This document shows, piece by piece, positions 23,485-32,543 of a stretch of DNA of 46,263 nt. The stretch's first letter is position 1, and the number at the start of each line of letters is the position of its first letter. This stretch comes from Salinivirgaceae bacterium (GTDB lineage: Bacteria; Bacteroidota; Bacteroidia; Bacteroidales; SZUA-534): NCBI GenBank assembly GCA_017557605.1, contig JAFYYJ010000015.1, forward strand, positions 1 to 46,263. Reading direction: 5' to 3'. The notes below the pieces were generated by a model that saw only the letters and a program-made list of their open reading frames with translations, was not told the origin of the DNA and searched no databases. The translations under genes and the position numbers were made by a program.

Positions 23485-26163
23485 TTAGAATCCGCACTCA
23501 ATTATATGGTGCATTTTTCGGTTTCCGGCACAAGTTATTTCAAATATGTGCAACCCGTGTGGTATGTTGCTTATATCCAATAGTATAGAATTGGTTTTGT
23601 TTCCGATTTCTGATAATTCAAGTGTGCCGTCGGGGCAGTAGATTCTCACCAGGTTTATCGGAGCGTCACATTCAATGTTGATTTGCGAGGCTGCCGGATT
23701 AGGATAGATGCGAACATTATTGTGATTATCTGATATGCAATTGATTATTGGTTGTTCTTCGTCTTCTTTCTCACAATAAAGTTCGGCGGCAAGTTCGGCT
23801 GTTTTTTGCAGTTCATACAGGTTTTCGGCGGCAATCAAAGCAAAACGGACATTCGCCGTATCGCCTTGTTGTAGCTTTATATTGTTGCAACTCATCATCA
23901 TAGCCAGGTCGATGTTTGTGCTGAACGATTGTGGGCGGGCGTAGTTCATTGCAAGCCATTTCTGCTCATCGGTAAATGCGTCGGTTATAAGGGTGCTGCC
24001 GCCGTTTGCACTCAGTTCGAAGGCGTAAGGCACGGCGTTGCCTTTGGTCAGCAAGCACACTCCGGCGTAGAGATTGGTGGTGCCGGTGTTGTAGATGTAG
24101 GCTAATTTGCGCGCTGCGTCGTAGCTGATAACGTTTGTGAGGCTGTTCACAATGTCCCAATCGAAATACAAACCAAGCGCGGCATTGTCATATTCAGCTT
24201 GTCTAGTACTGCTAATCAGGTAGTTGCATATCATTGCCGAAGGAAGGTTCTCGTCAAAAACAAACTCCTGTTCAATTTTAATTCCGCTTATGTCAGTTGG
24301 CGACAGTGAACAATTGATTCGCTTAATATTTTCATCTTCAGAAAGTTCCGGCTTTGATGTGCATTTGAACTGATTGTCGTTTTGGAACGAGCTGGCAATT
24401 GTCAGGCTGTCGAGGGCGAGCATCAGCGCACCGTCGCTCATCAGTTTTTTAAATCCTTGATACAGAATACCTTTACCAAGTTGTCCGTCGAAATTGTAAA
24501 TGCCTATTTTTCCGTTGTTGGCAATGGTGGTTTCCATAACGCCCCATTTTACATCGATAAATGTCGGATTTACAGTTATTTCCAATACTTGCTCTGCTTC
24601 GTAGCCGTCGGCTTTCACTTTTACGTGAAACGGCACTATCTCATTGTCCAACAGCTGGTTGCTCAATGTGGCTGTAAATGTCGGGCTGGATTTGATTTCG
24701 TTGGTGCCAATGCTGTCAATCGACCAGACAACGCTGTCGGTAATAGCATTATCGGGGTCGGCCTCAAGTGTTATCACAACATTTTTGGCAGGTTTCAAGT
24801 GATTGATAACGTTGATGTTGAGGCTTATTTTTGCGTCTGACACAAATTTGTCGTTTTCGGCCGTGAAATTATAATCGGTTATTCTGATTGACGGCAAAGT
24901 ACTGTCTGTCATCGCTTTAAGAACATTTAGACGCCCTGAGCCCATTTTGCCCCGATACCGCATATTGTCGGGTATGGTGTCTATCACATCGGCTGTAACG
25001 CGTATTAGTTCAGCTATTTGCGTGGCAGTCATGCTGGGGCGTGCCGACCAAATCAAAGCCGCAGCTCCCGATATCACTGGTGCAGCCGCCGATGTGCCGG
25101 TGCTTGCCCCATATTTGCTGTTGTATGACGTCGTCCAGACATCTTGGCCGGGAGCGCAGATGTCGACTCTGTTGTTGTAAGTCGAATTTCTCCATTTCTG
25201 GTCCACCGAATTGCTGGCCGCCACGCTTATCGCGCCTGGGCATGAAGCTGGGTAGTGTTTGACATCGGTTCCGGTGTTGCCTGCAGAGGCCACAACAATG
25301 CAGCCGCGGCTTATTGCGTATTTCACAACATCGTCGCAAAGCTGGTTCTGCGACAATCCGCCCCATGAGCAATTTATTATCTGGCAACCATGGTCGGCTG
25401 CGTAGATGATACCTTCGTAGCAGGCCACAAGCGAGCCTTCGATGTCATCGGAAACTTTGATAGGCAGAAATTTGCATTGGCCACCCATGCCAGCCACACC
25501 AATGCCGTTATTGGTTGTTGCGGCCGCAATGCCGGCTACGTATGTGCCGTGGTGGTCGTTGGTGCTTATCGGGTTGTTGTCGTCGCAGCCCAAATCCCAG
25601 CCGCGATAGTTGTCAATGTAGCCGTCTCCGTCATCATCTATGCCGTTTATCGGGTCGGCGTAGTTGTATTTTATGTTGCCTGTAAGGTCTTCGTGGTAGA
25701 TATCGACGCCTGTGTCGACAATGCCGATGACTATATTTGTGTCACCTTGTGTAATATTTTGAGCCTCAATGGCTTTTGTAATCTGAAGATGATATTGCGA
25801 ACTTACCCTCGGGTCGTTTGGTGAGTCAAGAATCTGGGGAATCCAATAGGGCTGCGCATATTCGACATTCTCGCTTCCGCGAAGTTTTTCGGCAACAGTT
25901 ATCGGACTTTCATTCCCCTCATATTCAATCTTATAAATCTGTTTTATGGTCGATTGGCTGCGGTTTGTGCGGGCGCTTTTAAAAAGACGGTCGTTCTTCT
26001 TGACCTTGAGCCGGCAAAGCGTTTCAAACTCGTGGTTACGGTCGACGGCGGCCTTCTGAGTGGTGTATTTCACAATCACCACATTAGGGATGTATTTATC
26101 GGTTTGAGCCTGTAAAACATTGACGGTCAGAAGAATTATTATGGCGATTAAGGTTCGTCTCAT
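23485..26163 (-). CDS. Subtilisin-like serine protease (S8) with T9SS type A sorting domain
   Basis: An 892-residue protein started at MRRTLIAIIILLTVNVLQAQ (26163); an upstream in-frame ATG at 26217 would hide this signal peptide. An N-terminal propeptide-like region (about 20-130) is followed by the S8 domain with D150 (IVIGIVDTGVD), H205 (NDHHGTYVAGI), oxyanion N296 (VASAGNTG) and S358 (STGTSAAAPVISGAAALIWS). IDDDGDGYIDNYRGWD is a Ca-binding-like insert. A beta-rich middle region follows. The last 80 residues (VRIYPNPAASQINIECD to GLHIFEITCAGNRKMHH) form a Por_Secre_tail type A domain, so the protein should be exported by T9SS to the surface or outside. The last residues are ECGF and not the more usual basic ending. 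Confidence 0.92.
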   Translation of the reverse strand: MRRTLIAIIILLTVNVLQAQTDKYIPNVVIVKYTTQKAAVDRNHEFETLCRLKVKKNDRLFKSARTNRSQSTIKQIYKIEYEGNESPITVAEKLRGSENVEYAQPYWIPQILDSPNDPRVSSQYHLQITKAIEAQNITQGDTNIVIGIVDTGVDIYHEDLTGNIKYNYADPINGIDDDGDGYIDNYRGWDLGCDDNNPISTNDHHGTYVAGIAAATTNNGIGVAGMGGQCKFLPIKVSDDIEGSLVACYEGIIYAADHGCQIINCSWGGLSQNQLCDDVVKYAISRGCIVVASAGNTGTDVKHYPASCPGAISVAASNSVDQKWRNSTYNNRVDICAPGQDVWTTSYNSKYGASTGTSAAAPVISGAAALIWSARPSMTATQIAELIRVTADVIDTIPDNMRYRGKMGSGRLNVLKAMTDSTLPSIRITDYNFTAENDKFVSDAKISLNINVINHLKPAKNVVITLEADPDNAITDSVVWSIDSIGTNEIKSSPTFTATLSNQLLDNEIVPFHVKVKADGYEAEQVLEITVNPTFIDVKWGVMETTIANNGKIGIYNFDGQLGKGILYQGFKKLMSDGALMLALDSLTIASSFQNDNQFKCTSKPELSEDENIKRINCSLSPTDISGIKIEQEFVFDENLPSAMICNYLISSTRQAEYDNAALGLYFDWDIVNSLTNVISYDAARKLAYIYNTGTTNLYAGVCLLTKGNAVPYAFELSANGGSTLITDAFTDEQKWLAMNYARPQSFSTNIDLAMMMSCNNIKLQQGDTANVRFALIAAENLYELQKTAELAAELYCEKEDEEQPIINCISDNHNNVRIYPNPAASQINIECDAPINLVRIYCPDGTLELSEIGNKTNSILLDISNIPHGLHIFEITCAGNRKMHHIIECGF

Positions 26164-26274
26164 ATAGTTCGTCAGTTTAAAAACGCAAGTTACCAAAACA
26201 ATTACAGACGAAAGCAAATAGTGGTTGAATAGAAGAAAAATATTGATAAAAGTTGATTTTCGGCATGTTTGGCG

Positions 26275-26303
26275 TTTGTCGTTTTCCGATTTGTTTATAT
26301 TTG
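26275..26303 (+). promoter_or_regulatory. Promoter of the LytTR response regulator
   Basis: TATATTTG (26296-26303), an exact -7 consensus, with TTTG at 26275-26278, 17 bases upstream (slightly short), and a second TTTG at 26268-26271 (24 bases). Transcription would start near 26310 and give a leader of about 30 bases. Confidence 0.55.
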
Positions 26304-26338
26304 TGATGTAAAAAACTCAATGAATAAATTTTTGTGCA

Positions 26339-27052
26339 ATGAATTGTATAATAATTGACGATGACATATTGAGCCGCAAAGTGCTTGAGGGCTTTGTAGA
26401 AAAAACTGATTCACTGAATCTTGTCGGCTCTTACGAGAATCCAGTTGATGCGTTCAAGGCATTCGACAATCCGGAGCAGATTATCGATTTGATTTTCCTT
26501 GATGTTGAAATGCCCGAAATGAGCGGTCTCGATTTCATCAACACTCTTGAGACTCCGCCTATGATTATAATAGTGTCGGGACAGGAGAAGTACGCTATCG
26601 AATCGTATGAGTACGATGTTGTTGACTATCTGCTCAAACCGGTGCCGCTGCAGCGCTTCTTCAAGGCTGTGAACAAGGCTCAGGCTACATTCCAGGAGAA
26701 GGAGAGCATATCGCGTTATCCGGAGGAGATTTTCATCAAGAAGAAAAACGCCACACTTGTACGCATCAAATACGAAGATATTTTGTGGGTTGAGGCGCTT
26801 GAGAACTACGTTACAGTGAACACCGCCAAAGAAAAATTCACAATTCATTACACAATGAAGGCGATAGAGAACAAACTGCCGCCTGCAAAATTCAAACGTG
26901 TTCATCGTTCTTATATAGTGAATATCAGTCAGATAGATTATATAGAAGAAAGCAACGTTGTGATGCGCACCGATGCCGGAGTAAAGATGATTCCTATCGG
27001 CAAGTCGTATCGCGAACTGCTTATGGACGATTTGAATCTGATTTCGAAGTAG
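26339..27052 (+). CDS. LytTR-family response regulator
   Basis: A 237-residue two-domain regulator. The receiver (about 1-120) has the acidic pocket I-D-D-D near residues 6-9, the phosphorylation site D55 in LIFLDVEMPEMSG, and K in DYLLKPVPLQRF. The LytTR DNA-binding domain (about 135-237) has ILWVEALENYVTV and FKRVHRSYIVNISQIDYIE. Such proteins usually pair with a LytS-like sensor kinase of the HisKA_7TM or 5TM type; none is adjacent, so this is an orphan. It has its own promoter and a strong terminator, and so forms a single-gene unit. The target genes are unknown. Confidence 0.93.
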   Translation: MNCIIIDDDILSRKVLEGFVEKTDSLNLVGSYENPVDAFKAFDNPEQIIDLIFLDVEMPEMSGLDFINTLETPPMIIIVSGQEKYAIESYEYDVVDYLLKPVPLQRFFKAVNKAQATFQEKESISRYPEEIFIKKKNATLVRIKYEDILWVEALENYVTVNTAKEKFTIHYTMKAIENKLPPAKFKRVHRSYIVNISQIDYIEESNVVMRTDAGVKMIPIGKSYRELLMDDLNLISK

Positions 27053-27067
27053 AATGATAACAAACTG

Positions 27068-27096
27068 AAAGCCTGCATATTTGCGGGCTTTTTTTT
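27068..27096 (+). terminator. Intrinsic terminator after the LytTR regulator
   Basis: AAAGCCTGC - ATATTT - GCGGGCTTT (27068-27091) gives nine pairs, one of them T-G, followed directly by a run of T. A textbook intrinsic terminator starting 16 bases after the stop codon. Confidence 0.88.
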
Positions 27097-27148
27097 GTTT
27101 ATGGCAGAGCCTTACAATCTTTGCTTGAGAATAACGTTAATAGTCCTG

Positions 27149-28018
27149 ATGTTGAAACTGAGATACATATTTCTTTGTGTTGCACTGTTTTGTAGCAGCA
27201 GTGTTTTTGCCGTTTCAGCTACTGCTGACACCACTCTTGTGCAGACCGAGCGCGAATTGCTGCAAGTGGCGCGTGAGCTGTCGGCAACGCGTTACAAAGA
27301 CCATTTGCAAGACAGCCTGAGTCAGAATCTAAAGATGATGTTCGCGGTCGCGCTAAAAAAAGACGGCTCGCTCAAATACGCTTTCGACAGCCTGAAAAAC
27401 GACATCAGCATTGTGACTTCACCCAACGGCCTTGTCCGCATTATAACATGGTTTAGTGTCGATGATGCTGGAAATTACAGATACAATGGTTTTTTGCAGT
27501 ATCACGATAAGGATGCTAAAAAAGACCGGCTGTTTGAGTTGGTTGATTGCAGCGAAACGATAGAAAATGCCGAGAATCAGACACTTGCACCGCAAAATTG
27601 GTATGGTGCGCTTTACTACGGCATTGTCGAGAAAAAAGTGAACGGCGAGCCTGTTTACACATTGTTGGGCTGGGACGGCTGTGGACTTTACACTACTCGC
27701 AAAATTATTGAGCCTCTGACGTTTACGGCTAAGGGCCAACCACGGTTCGGTAAATCGATGATAAAAGTTGGGCGCAAAAAGACGAAACGCCTTTTGTTTG
27801 AATATAACAAGCGCGCAACTATGATGATTCAATACGACGCCAGTCTTGACCTTATTGTACTCGACCATTTGGCGGTTTTGGGTTCGCAAGACACCAGCAA
27901 CCCACAGTTTTTCGGCCCTGATATGTCGTACGACGCCTTGAAGTTCGAGAACGATATGTGGATTTATCAATCGAACATCGAATACAAACGTCCTGTAGTT
28001 AAGGGTAAAAAACGATAG
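27149..28018 (+). CDS. Secreted protein of unknown function
   Basis: A 289-residue exported protein started at MLKLRYIFLCVALFCSSSVFA (27149), a clear signal peptide; the longer frame upstream reaches into the LytTR terminator and is rejected. The mature part has a helical N-terminal third (QTERELLQVARELSATRYKD) and a beta-rich remainder with LVRIITWFSVDDAGNYRYNGFLQY, LAPQNWYGALYYGIVEKK and YTLLGWDGCGLYTTRKIIEPL. I recognise no named domain; similar proteins of this pattern occur in Bacteroidota. It ends in the basic tail VVKGKKR. It is monocistronic between the LytTR gene and htpG; no promoter is clear. Confidence 0.75.
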   Translation: MLKLRYIFLCVALFCSSSVFAVSATADTTLVQTERELLQVARELSATRYKDHLQDSLSQNLKMMFAVALKKDGSLKYAFDSLKNDISIVTSPNGLVRIITWFSVDDAGNYRYNGFLQYHDKDAKKDRLFELVDCSETIENAENQTLAPQNWYGALYYGIVEKKVNGEPVYTLLGWDGCGLYTTRKIIEPLTFTAKGQPRFGKSMIKVGRKKTKRLLFEYNKRATMMIQYDASLDLIVLDHLAVLGSQDTSNPQFFGPDMSYDALKFENDMWIYQSNIEYKRPVVKGKKR

Positions 28019-28110
28019 GAATTCCGGCATTCGATAGGCAGGTGTCTTGTCCTCGCCATTCTCTTCCGCCTTTTTGTCAGTAGCTTATATCCCGATTATG
28101 CCAAACTTTC

Positions 28111-28123
28111 CGACAAATTGTCG
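28111..28123. promoter_or_regulatory. Palindrome upstream of htpG
   Basis: CGACAA - A - TTGTCG, 66 bases before the htpG start codon. It precedes a one-mismatch -7 box (AATGTTTG, 28130-28137). It is not the CIRCE sequence bound by HrcA. It could be an operator for stress control of htpG. Confidence 0.3.
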
Positions 28124-28188
28124 TGGCACAATGTTTGACAACCATTCAGCGCGTAAAATTGAAATTCATAACTAAAAAACATAAAACT

Positions 28189-30246
28189 ATGCAAACAGGT
28201 AAAATTGGTGTTACAAGTGAGAACATCTTCCCGGTAATCAAGAAGTTCCTTTATTCCGACCACGAGATTTTCCTTCGTGAGATTGTGGCCAACGCCGTCG
28301 ATGCAACGCAGAAAATGATTGCTGTTGCTGCCAAAGGCGATTATAAAGGTGAGTTGGGTGACAAAACCGTCCGAGTGTCAGTCAACAAAGGCAACAAAAC
28401 GATTGTGGTTTCCGACCATGGTATTGGTATGACAGAAGAGGAAATTGATAAGTATATCAACCAGATAGCGTTTTCAAGCGCAGGCGAGTTCCTCGATAAG
28501 TACAAAGACAACATTGGTGCTATAATCGGCCATTTCGGCTTGGGATTCTACAGCGCCTTTATGGTTTCGGAGCGAGTTGATATTATCACAAAATCGTACA
28601 AAGAAGGCTCGAAAGCAGTGAAATGGAGCTGCGACGGCAGTCCGGAGTTTACATTGGAAGATGCTGAAAAACAAGATTTTGGTACCGACATTGTAATGCA
28701 TATCGATGCCGACAGCGAGGAGTTCCTTGACGAGAGCCGCATCAACCAGTTGCTGACAAAATACTGCAAGTTCCTGCCGGTACAAATTGCGTTCGGCAAA
28801 GAGCAGGAGTGGAGCGACAAGGAGAAGAAAATGGTTGATACCGATAAAGATAAGATTATCAACAACACCACTCCGGCTTGGACTCGCAAGCCCGCCGACC
28901 TCAAGGACGAGGATTATATGAACTTCTATCACGAGCTTTATCCAGGCCACGAGGACCCGCTGTTCTACATTCACTTGAATGTCGATTATCCGTTCAATCT
29001 GACTGGTATTCTGTATTTTCCGAAAATCAAGAACAATATCGAGATTCAAAAGAACAAAATCCAGCTCTACTGCAATCAGGTGTTTGTGACCGACAGCGTC
29101 GAGGGCATTGTGCCGGAGTTCCTTACCTTGCTGCATGGTGTCATCGATTCGCCCGACATTCCGTTGAACGTGTCGCGTAGCTACTTGCAGGCCGATTCGA
29201 ATGTGAAGAAAATCTCGAGCCATATCACCAAAAAAGTGGCCGACCGTCTGGAGGAAATCTTTAAAAACGACCGTCCGCAGTTCGAGAGCAAGTGGGACAA
29301 TCTGAAACTCTTTATTGAGTACGGAATACTGACCGACGAGAAATTCTATGAGCGCGCAAAGAATTTTGTGCTGCTGAAAAATATTGAGGGTAAATACTTT
29401 ACACTCGACGAGTATGAAACACTTGTTAAGCCGAACCAGACCGACAAGAACGACACGAAAGTTTATCTCTACGCCACCGACAAAGACGCACAGTACACCT
29501 ACATTGAGAGCGCAAAGGCTAAAGGTTACGATGTGTTAATGCTTGACGGCCAACTTGATATGCACTTTATCGGCTCACTTGAGCAGAAGTTGGAGAAGAC
29601 ACGTTTCGCTCGTGTCGATGCCGATGTTATCAGCCGATTGATTCAGAAAGACGACCAACCGCAAGCCAAATTGAGCGACGACGACCGCAGCAATCTGATT
29701 CAGGTTTTCAACGCCGTAACGCCTGAAAAGAGCTATTTTATTGTTGAGTTTGAGGACCTTGGTGCCGATGCTAAACCGTTGATGATTACTCAGAACGAGT
29801 TTATGCGCCGTATGAAGGACACCGCCGCTTTGAGCGGAATGAACTACTACGCCGATATGCCCGACAACTTCAATCTGGTTGTGAACACAGCTCACCCGCT
29901 GATTACTAAAGTGCTTGATGCAGAGAAAGATGCGTTGGGTACGGCTTTGGCTGAAATCGACACAAAGATTGAGCCTTTGAACAAGCAAAAAGCCGACCTT
30001 GAGTCGCAGAAGAAGGACAAGAAAGAGGAGGAGGTTCCACAGGCTCTGAAAGACCAGATTGCCGACCTTGGCAAGCAAATCGACACTTTGCGTGACGAGA
30101 AGGACGCTAAACTCAAAGCGTTCGGCAAATCAACACCGATTGTCAAACAGCTTGTCGACCTTGCGTTGTTGGCCAACAATATGCTGAAAGGCGAGGATTT
30201 GAATGTGTTTGTGAATAGAAGTGTGGAGTTGTTGCAAAATAAATAA
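28189..30246 (+). CDS. htpG: Molecular chaperone HtpG (Hsp90)
   Basis: A 685-residue protein started at MQTGKIGVTSENIFPVIKKF (28189); an in-frame ATG at 28123 would add an unrelated 22-residue stretch. The GHKL ATPase domain is visible in FLREIVANAVDATQKM, VVSDHGIGMTEEEIDKYINQIAFSSA and GHFGLGFYSAFMVS. The middle domain has GVIDSPDIPLNVSRSYLQ. The C-terminal dimerisation region includes a charged coiled coil (about 580-650, KKDKKEEEVPQALKDQI). It is a cytosolic ATP-dependent chaperone. AVDA in place of ASDA at the ATP site is normal for the phylum as far as I recall. A long hairpin terminator follows. Confidence 0.96.
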   Translation: MQTGKIGVTSENIFPVIKKFLYSDHEIFLREIVANAVDATQKMIAVAAKGDYKGELGDKTVRVSVNKGNKTIVVSDHGIGMTEEEIDKYINQIAFSSAGEFLDKYKDNIGAIIGHFGLGFYSAFMVSERVDIITKSYKEGSKAVKWSCDGSPEFTLEDAEKQDFGTDIVMHIDADSEEFLDESRINQLLTKYCKFLPVQIAFGKEQEWSDKEKKMVDTDKDKIINNTTPAWTRKPADLKDEDYMNFYHELYPGHEDPLFYIHLNVDYPFNLTGILYFPKIKNNIEIQKNKIQLYCNQVFVTDSVEGIVPEFLTLLHGVIDSPDIPLNVSRSYLQADSNVKKISSHITKKVADRLEEIFKNDRPQFESKWDNLKLFIEYGILTDEKFYERAKNFVLLKNIEGKYFTLDEYETLVKPNQTDKNDTKVYLYATDKDAQYTYIESAKAKGYDVLMLDGQLDMHFIGSLEQKLEKTRFARVDADVISRLIQKDDQPQAKLSDDDRSNLIQVFNAVTPEKSYFIVEFEDLGADAKPLMITQNEFMRRMKDTAALSGMNYYADMPDNFNLVVNTAHPLITKVLDAEKDALGTALAEIDTKIEPLNKQKADLESQKKDKKEEEVPQALKDQIADLGKQIDTLRDEKDAKLKAFGKSTPIVKQLVDLALLANNMLKGEDLNVFVNRSVELLQNK

Positions 30247-30262
30247 CGAATAATCGTTTGAT

Positions 30263-30307
30263 AATAAGGAACATCGCTGGCGATATGAGCGGTGCTCCTT
30301 ATTTTTT
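30263..30307 (+). terminator. Intrinsic terminator after htpG
   Basis: Outer stem AATAAGGA (30263-30270) with TCCTTATT (30296-30303), inner stem ATCGCT with AGCGGT, separated by a small internal bulge, followed by a T run (ATTTTTTG). Starts 16 bases after the htpG stop codon. Confidence 0.85.
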
Positions 30308-30402
30308 GCTTATCATTTTTCGACATAAAACAGCCGCTTATCCATGCAAACGGCGTTTTCGTTGAGCCGCTGGCACCGTTTGTAAATGAGTGGTGCGGTA
30401 GA

Positions 30403-30434
30403 TTGCACTTTTTCTTACTTTTACCATATCTTTA
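30403..30434 (+). promoter_or_regulatory. Weak promoter next to the CBS-protein start codon
   Basis: TTG (30403-30405), 21 bases, TATCTTTA (30427-30434; seven of eight consensus bases). The box lies only four bases before the ATG at 30439, so transcription would begin at or next to the start codon, giving a leaderless or nearly leaderless mRNA. Confidence 0.35.
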
Positions 30435-30438
30435 TAGT

Positions 30439-31104
30439 ATGAAAATTGTTGATTTGTTATCGGATGTTGTTCCGGCCATTCACAAGACCGACTCGGGTAC
30501 CAACGCACTCAATTGGATGGATGTGTTTAAGGTGTCACACCTGCCTGTGGTCGATAATGGCGAGTATCTGGGGCTGGTGTCGGAGCGCGAGATTTACGAT
30601 ATGCGTAACCCCGATGATGCTATCAGCAGTCAGATTGTGGTAATGGCGCGGCCGTTTGTGCGTGACAATCAGCATATTATTGAGGCGATGCAGCCCTTGG
30701 CTGAAAACAACCTGTCGGTTCTGCCGGTTCTCGATGTCGAAGATAAATATCTGGGAGTCATTACTTTACCCGACCTTTCGCACAAGCTCGCGCAGATGGT
30801 GTCGGCAGGTGGGCGCGGCGCCATTATGGTGCTCGAAATGCATGTCCGCGACTACTCGCTGAGTCAGATTTCACAGATTGTTGAGGGTAACGACACCAAA
30901 ATTATGGGACTTTTCGTCCACAACCACTCAAATCCCGACCAAATTTTTGTGACAATTAAGTTCAATCGAACCGATATCTCGCCTGTTATTCAGACATTTG
31001 AACGTTATAACTACAAAATTGTGCAGGTGTTTGCTAGCGACCACGAGATTGACACGATGCTTGAGGACCGCTACAACTCGTTTATGAAATTTTTGAGTGT
31101 TTAG
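30439..31104 (+). CDS. CBS-domain protein
   Basis: A 221-residue cytoplasmic protein started at MKIVDLLSDVVPAIHKTDS (30439), which is needed for the first CBS repeat. Two CBS motifs make a Bateman module: VSHLPVVDNGEYLGLVSEREIYD (about 32-55) and LSVLPVLDVEDKYLGVITLPDL (about 92-115). The second half (about 125-221) has VLEMHVRDYSLSQISQIVEG and IFVTIKFNRTDISPVIQTFE, which looks like an ACT-type fold. CBS modules usually sense adenine nucleotides. The stop codon directly abuts the GTG start of the Omp85-like gene, so the pair is translationally coupled. Function unknown. Confidence 0.85.
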   Translation: MKIVDLLSDVVPAIHKTDSGTNALNWMDVFKVSHLPVVDNGEYLGLVSEREIYDMRNPDDAISSQIVVMARPFVRDNQHIIEAMQPLAENNLSVLPVLDVEDKYLGVITLPDLSHKLAQMVSAGGRGAIMVLEMHVRDYSLSQISQIVEGNDTKIMGLFVHNHSNPDQIFVTIKFNRTDISPVIQTFERYNYKIVQVFASDHEIDTMLEDRYNSFMKFLSV

Positions 31105-32520
31105 GTGAGCGCGAAATCTGTAATAATCCTTGCTAACATATTGTTTTTGAGCATTTTCAATATCAATGCCCAAACGCAGGATTCTGCTCGTCAGCAGTCG
31201 GATTTTGTTGTCAAGCAGATACTTATTGCAGGAAACCGTACCACCAAAGAGCCTATTGTCAGGCGTGAATTGCTTTTTTCCGAAGGCGACACATTGCGTG
31301 CGGATGCGGTGGATGCCATTTTTCTTCGTTCAAAGGAAAACTTGTTGAACACATCACTATTCAACTATGTCACAATCAATTTAATCGACATCAATGAGTT
31401 TGAAAAACAGGTGCTTGTTATGCTTGAAGAGCGTTGGTATTGGTGGCCGTACATCATCTTTGAGCAGGCTGACCGCAACCTGAGCGCTTTTTTCAATGAT
31501 GGCGACTGGAGCCGTATAAACTACGGTTTGATGTTGGTAAACAACAACTTCAGAGGCCGTGCCGAAACGCTGAAAGTGAAAATTCGACTGGGATATAAAA
31601 AGCAGTTTCAGGTTTATTACGCAATGCCTTACTTAACAGAAGACAAAAAGCATGGTTTGGCATTTCAGTTGTCGTTTTACCGCCAAAATGAGGTGCGTTT
31701 CGCAACCGACAGTTGCAAGCCGCTTTATTTCCGTGATGACAAACATCAAGTAATTGACAATCAGGATTTGTTCTTGTTCTACACTTACCGTCCGAAGTTT
31801 GATGTGCGGCATATTATTTCGGCTGGATACAACAGAGTTCATGTTTCCGACACTATTGTCAAGTTGAACCCCGACTATTTCGGGATTCAAACAACCCATA
31901 GTCAGTATTTCACTTTGGCCTACACTTTTGATTGGGATTGTCGTGATTATAAATTCTATCCGTTGAAGGGACACAATGTTACATTTGAGTTGGGCAAGAT
32001 TGGCTTTAACGTGCTTGATAACGAGATAGATGGCTCATGGTACACGCGGCTCGCAGCTTATAAGTATTTCGATTTAGGTCATCGATTTTATGCAGGAGTG
32101 GGTGGCCTTGCCAAATATTCGCCAGACAAGCCGCAGCCGTACTACACTGAGCGGGCGTTGGGTTACGATGACTATCTGCGCGGATTTGAATATTATGTTA
32201 TTGACGGCCAACGATTTGCCACAGGTCGCGCTTTCGCTAAATTTGCCCTTGTACCAATGCGTATAAAGAAAATCGACAGTTGGTCGTGGGATGAGTTCAA
32301 TAAGGTGCACTACAGCTTCTATCTGAACATGTTTGTTGATGCAGGTTATGTTGACGATACTCGTATAGGAACTAACAACTATTTGTCAAACAAACTGTTA
32401 ACGAGTGCAGGCATAGGTCTAGACATGATAACCTACTATGATATTATTTTCCGCGTCGAGGGAACACTCACGCAACAGGGAAAGAGTGGGTTGTATGTTC
32501 ACGTTTTGAAAGCATTTTGA
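31105..32520 (+). CDS. BamA/TamA-like outer-membrane protein (Omp85 superfamily)
   Basis: A 471-residue protein with GTG start at 31105 and signal peptide ending FLSIFNINAQ. A single POTRA-like repeat is visible (FVVKQILIAGNRTTKEPIVRRELLFSEGDTLRADAV, about 33-110), much shorter than BamA with its five POTRA domains. The rest is a beta-barrel rich in alternating aromatic residues, with YYAMPYLTEDKKHGLAF, GYNRVHVSD, FDLGHRFYAGVGGLAKYSPDKP and a late barrel segment containing GYDDYLRGFEYYVIDGQRF (R-G-F lock-like motif). It ends with VLKAF, the terminal aromatic residue typical of barrels. It may insert or export a specific substrate. It lies between the CBS protein and the GH3 lipoprotein in one operon. 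Confidence 0.82.
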   Translation: MSAKSVIILANILFLSIFNINAQTQDSARQQSDFVVKQILIAGNRTTKEPIVRRELLFSEGDTLRADAVDAIFLRSKENLLNTSLFNYVTINLIDINEFEKQVLVMLEERWYWWPYIIFEQADRNLSAFFNDGDWSRINYGLMLVNNNFRGRAETLKVKIRLGYKKQFQVYYAMPYLTEDKKHGLAFQLSFYRQNEVRFATDSCKPLYFRDDKHQVIDNQDLFLFYTYRPKFDVRHIISAGYNRVHVSDTIVKLNPDYFGIQTTHSQYFTLAYTFDWDCRDYKFYPLKGHNVTFELGKIGFNVLDNEIDGSWYTRLAAYKYFDLGHRFYAGVGGLAKYSPDKPQPYYTERALGYDDYLRGFEYYVIDGQRFATGRAFAKFALVPMRIKKIDSWSWDEFNKVHYSFYLNMFVDAGYVDDTRIGTNNYLSNKLLTSAGIGLDMITYYDIIFRVEGTLTQQGKSGLYVHVLKAF

Positions 32521-32543
32521 TTGATAATCAGTAATTTGTTTGT

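Noticed and set aside
27095..27148. Extended start of the secreted protein at 27149 using TTG at 27095
   Set aside because: It lies in the T tract of the LytTR terminator and would add a stretch before a clear signal peptide.
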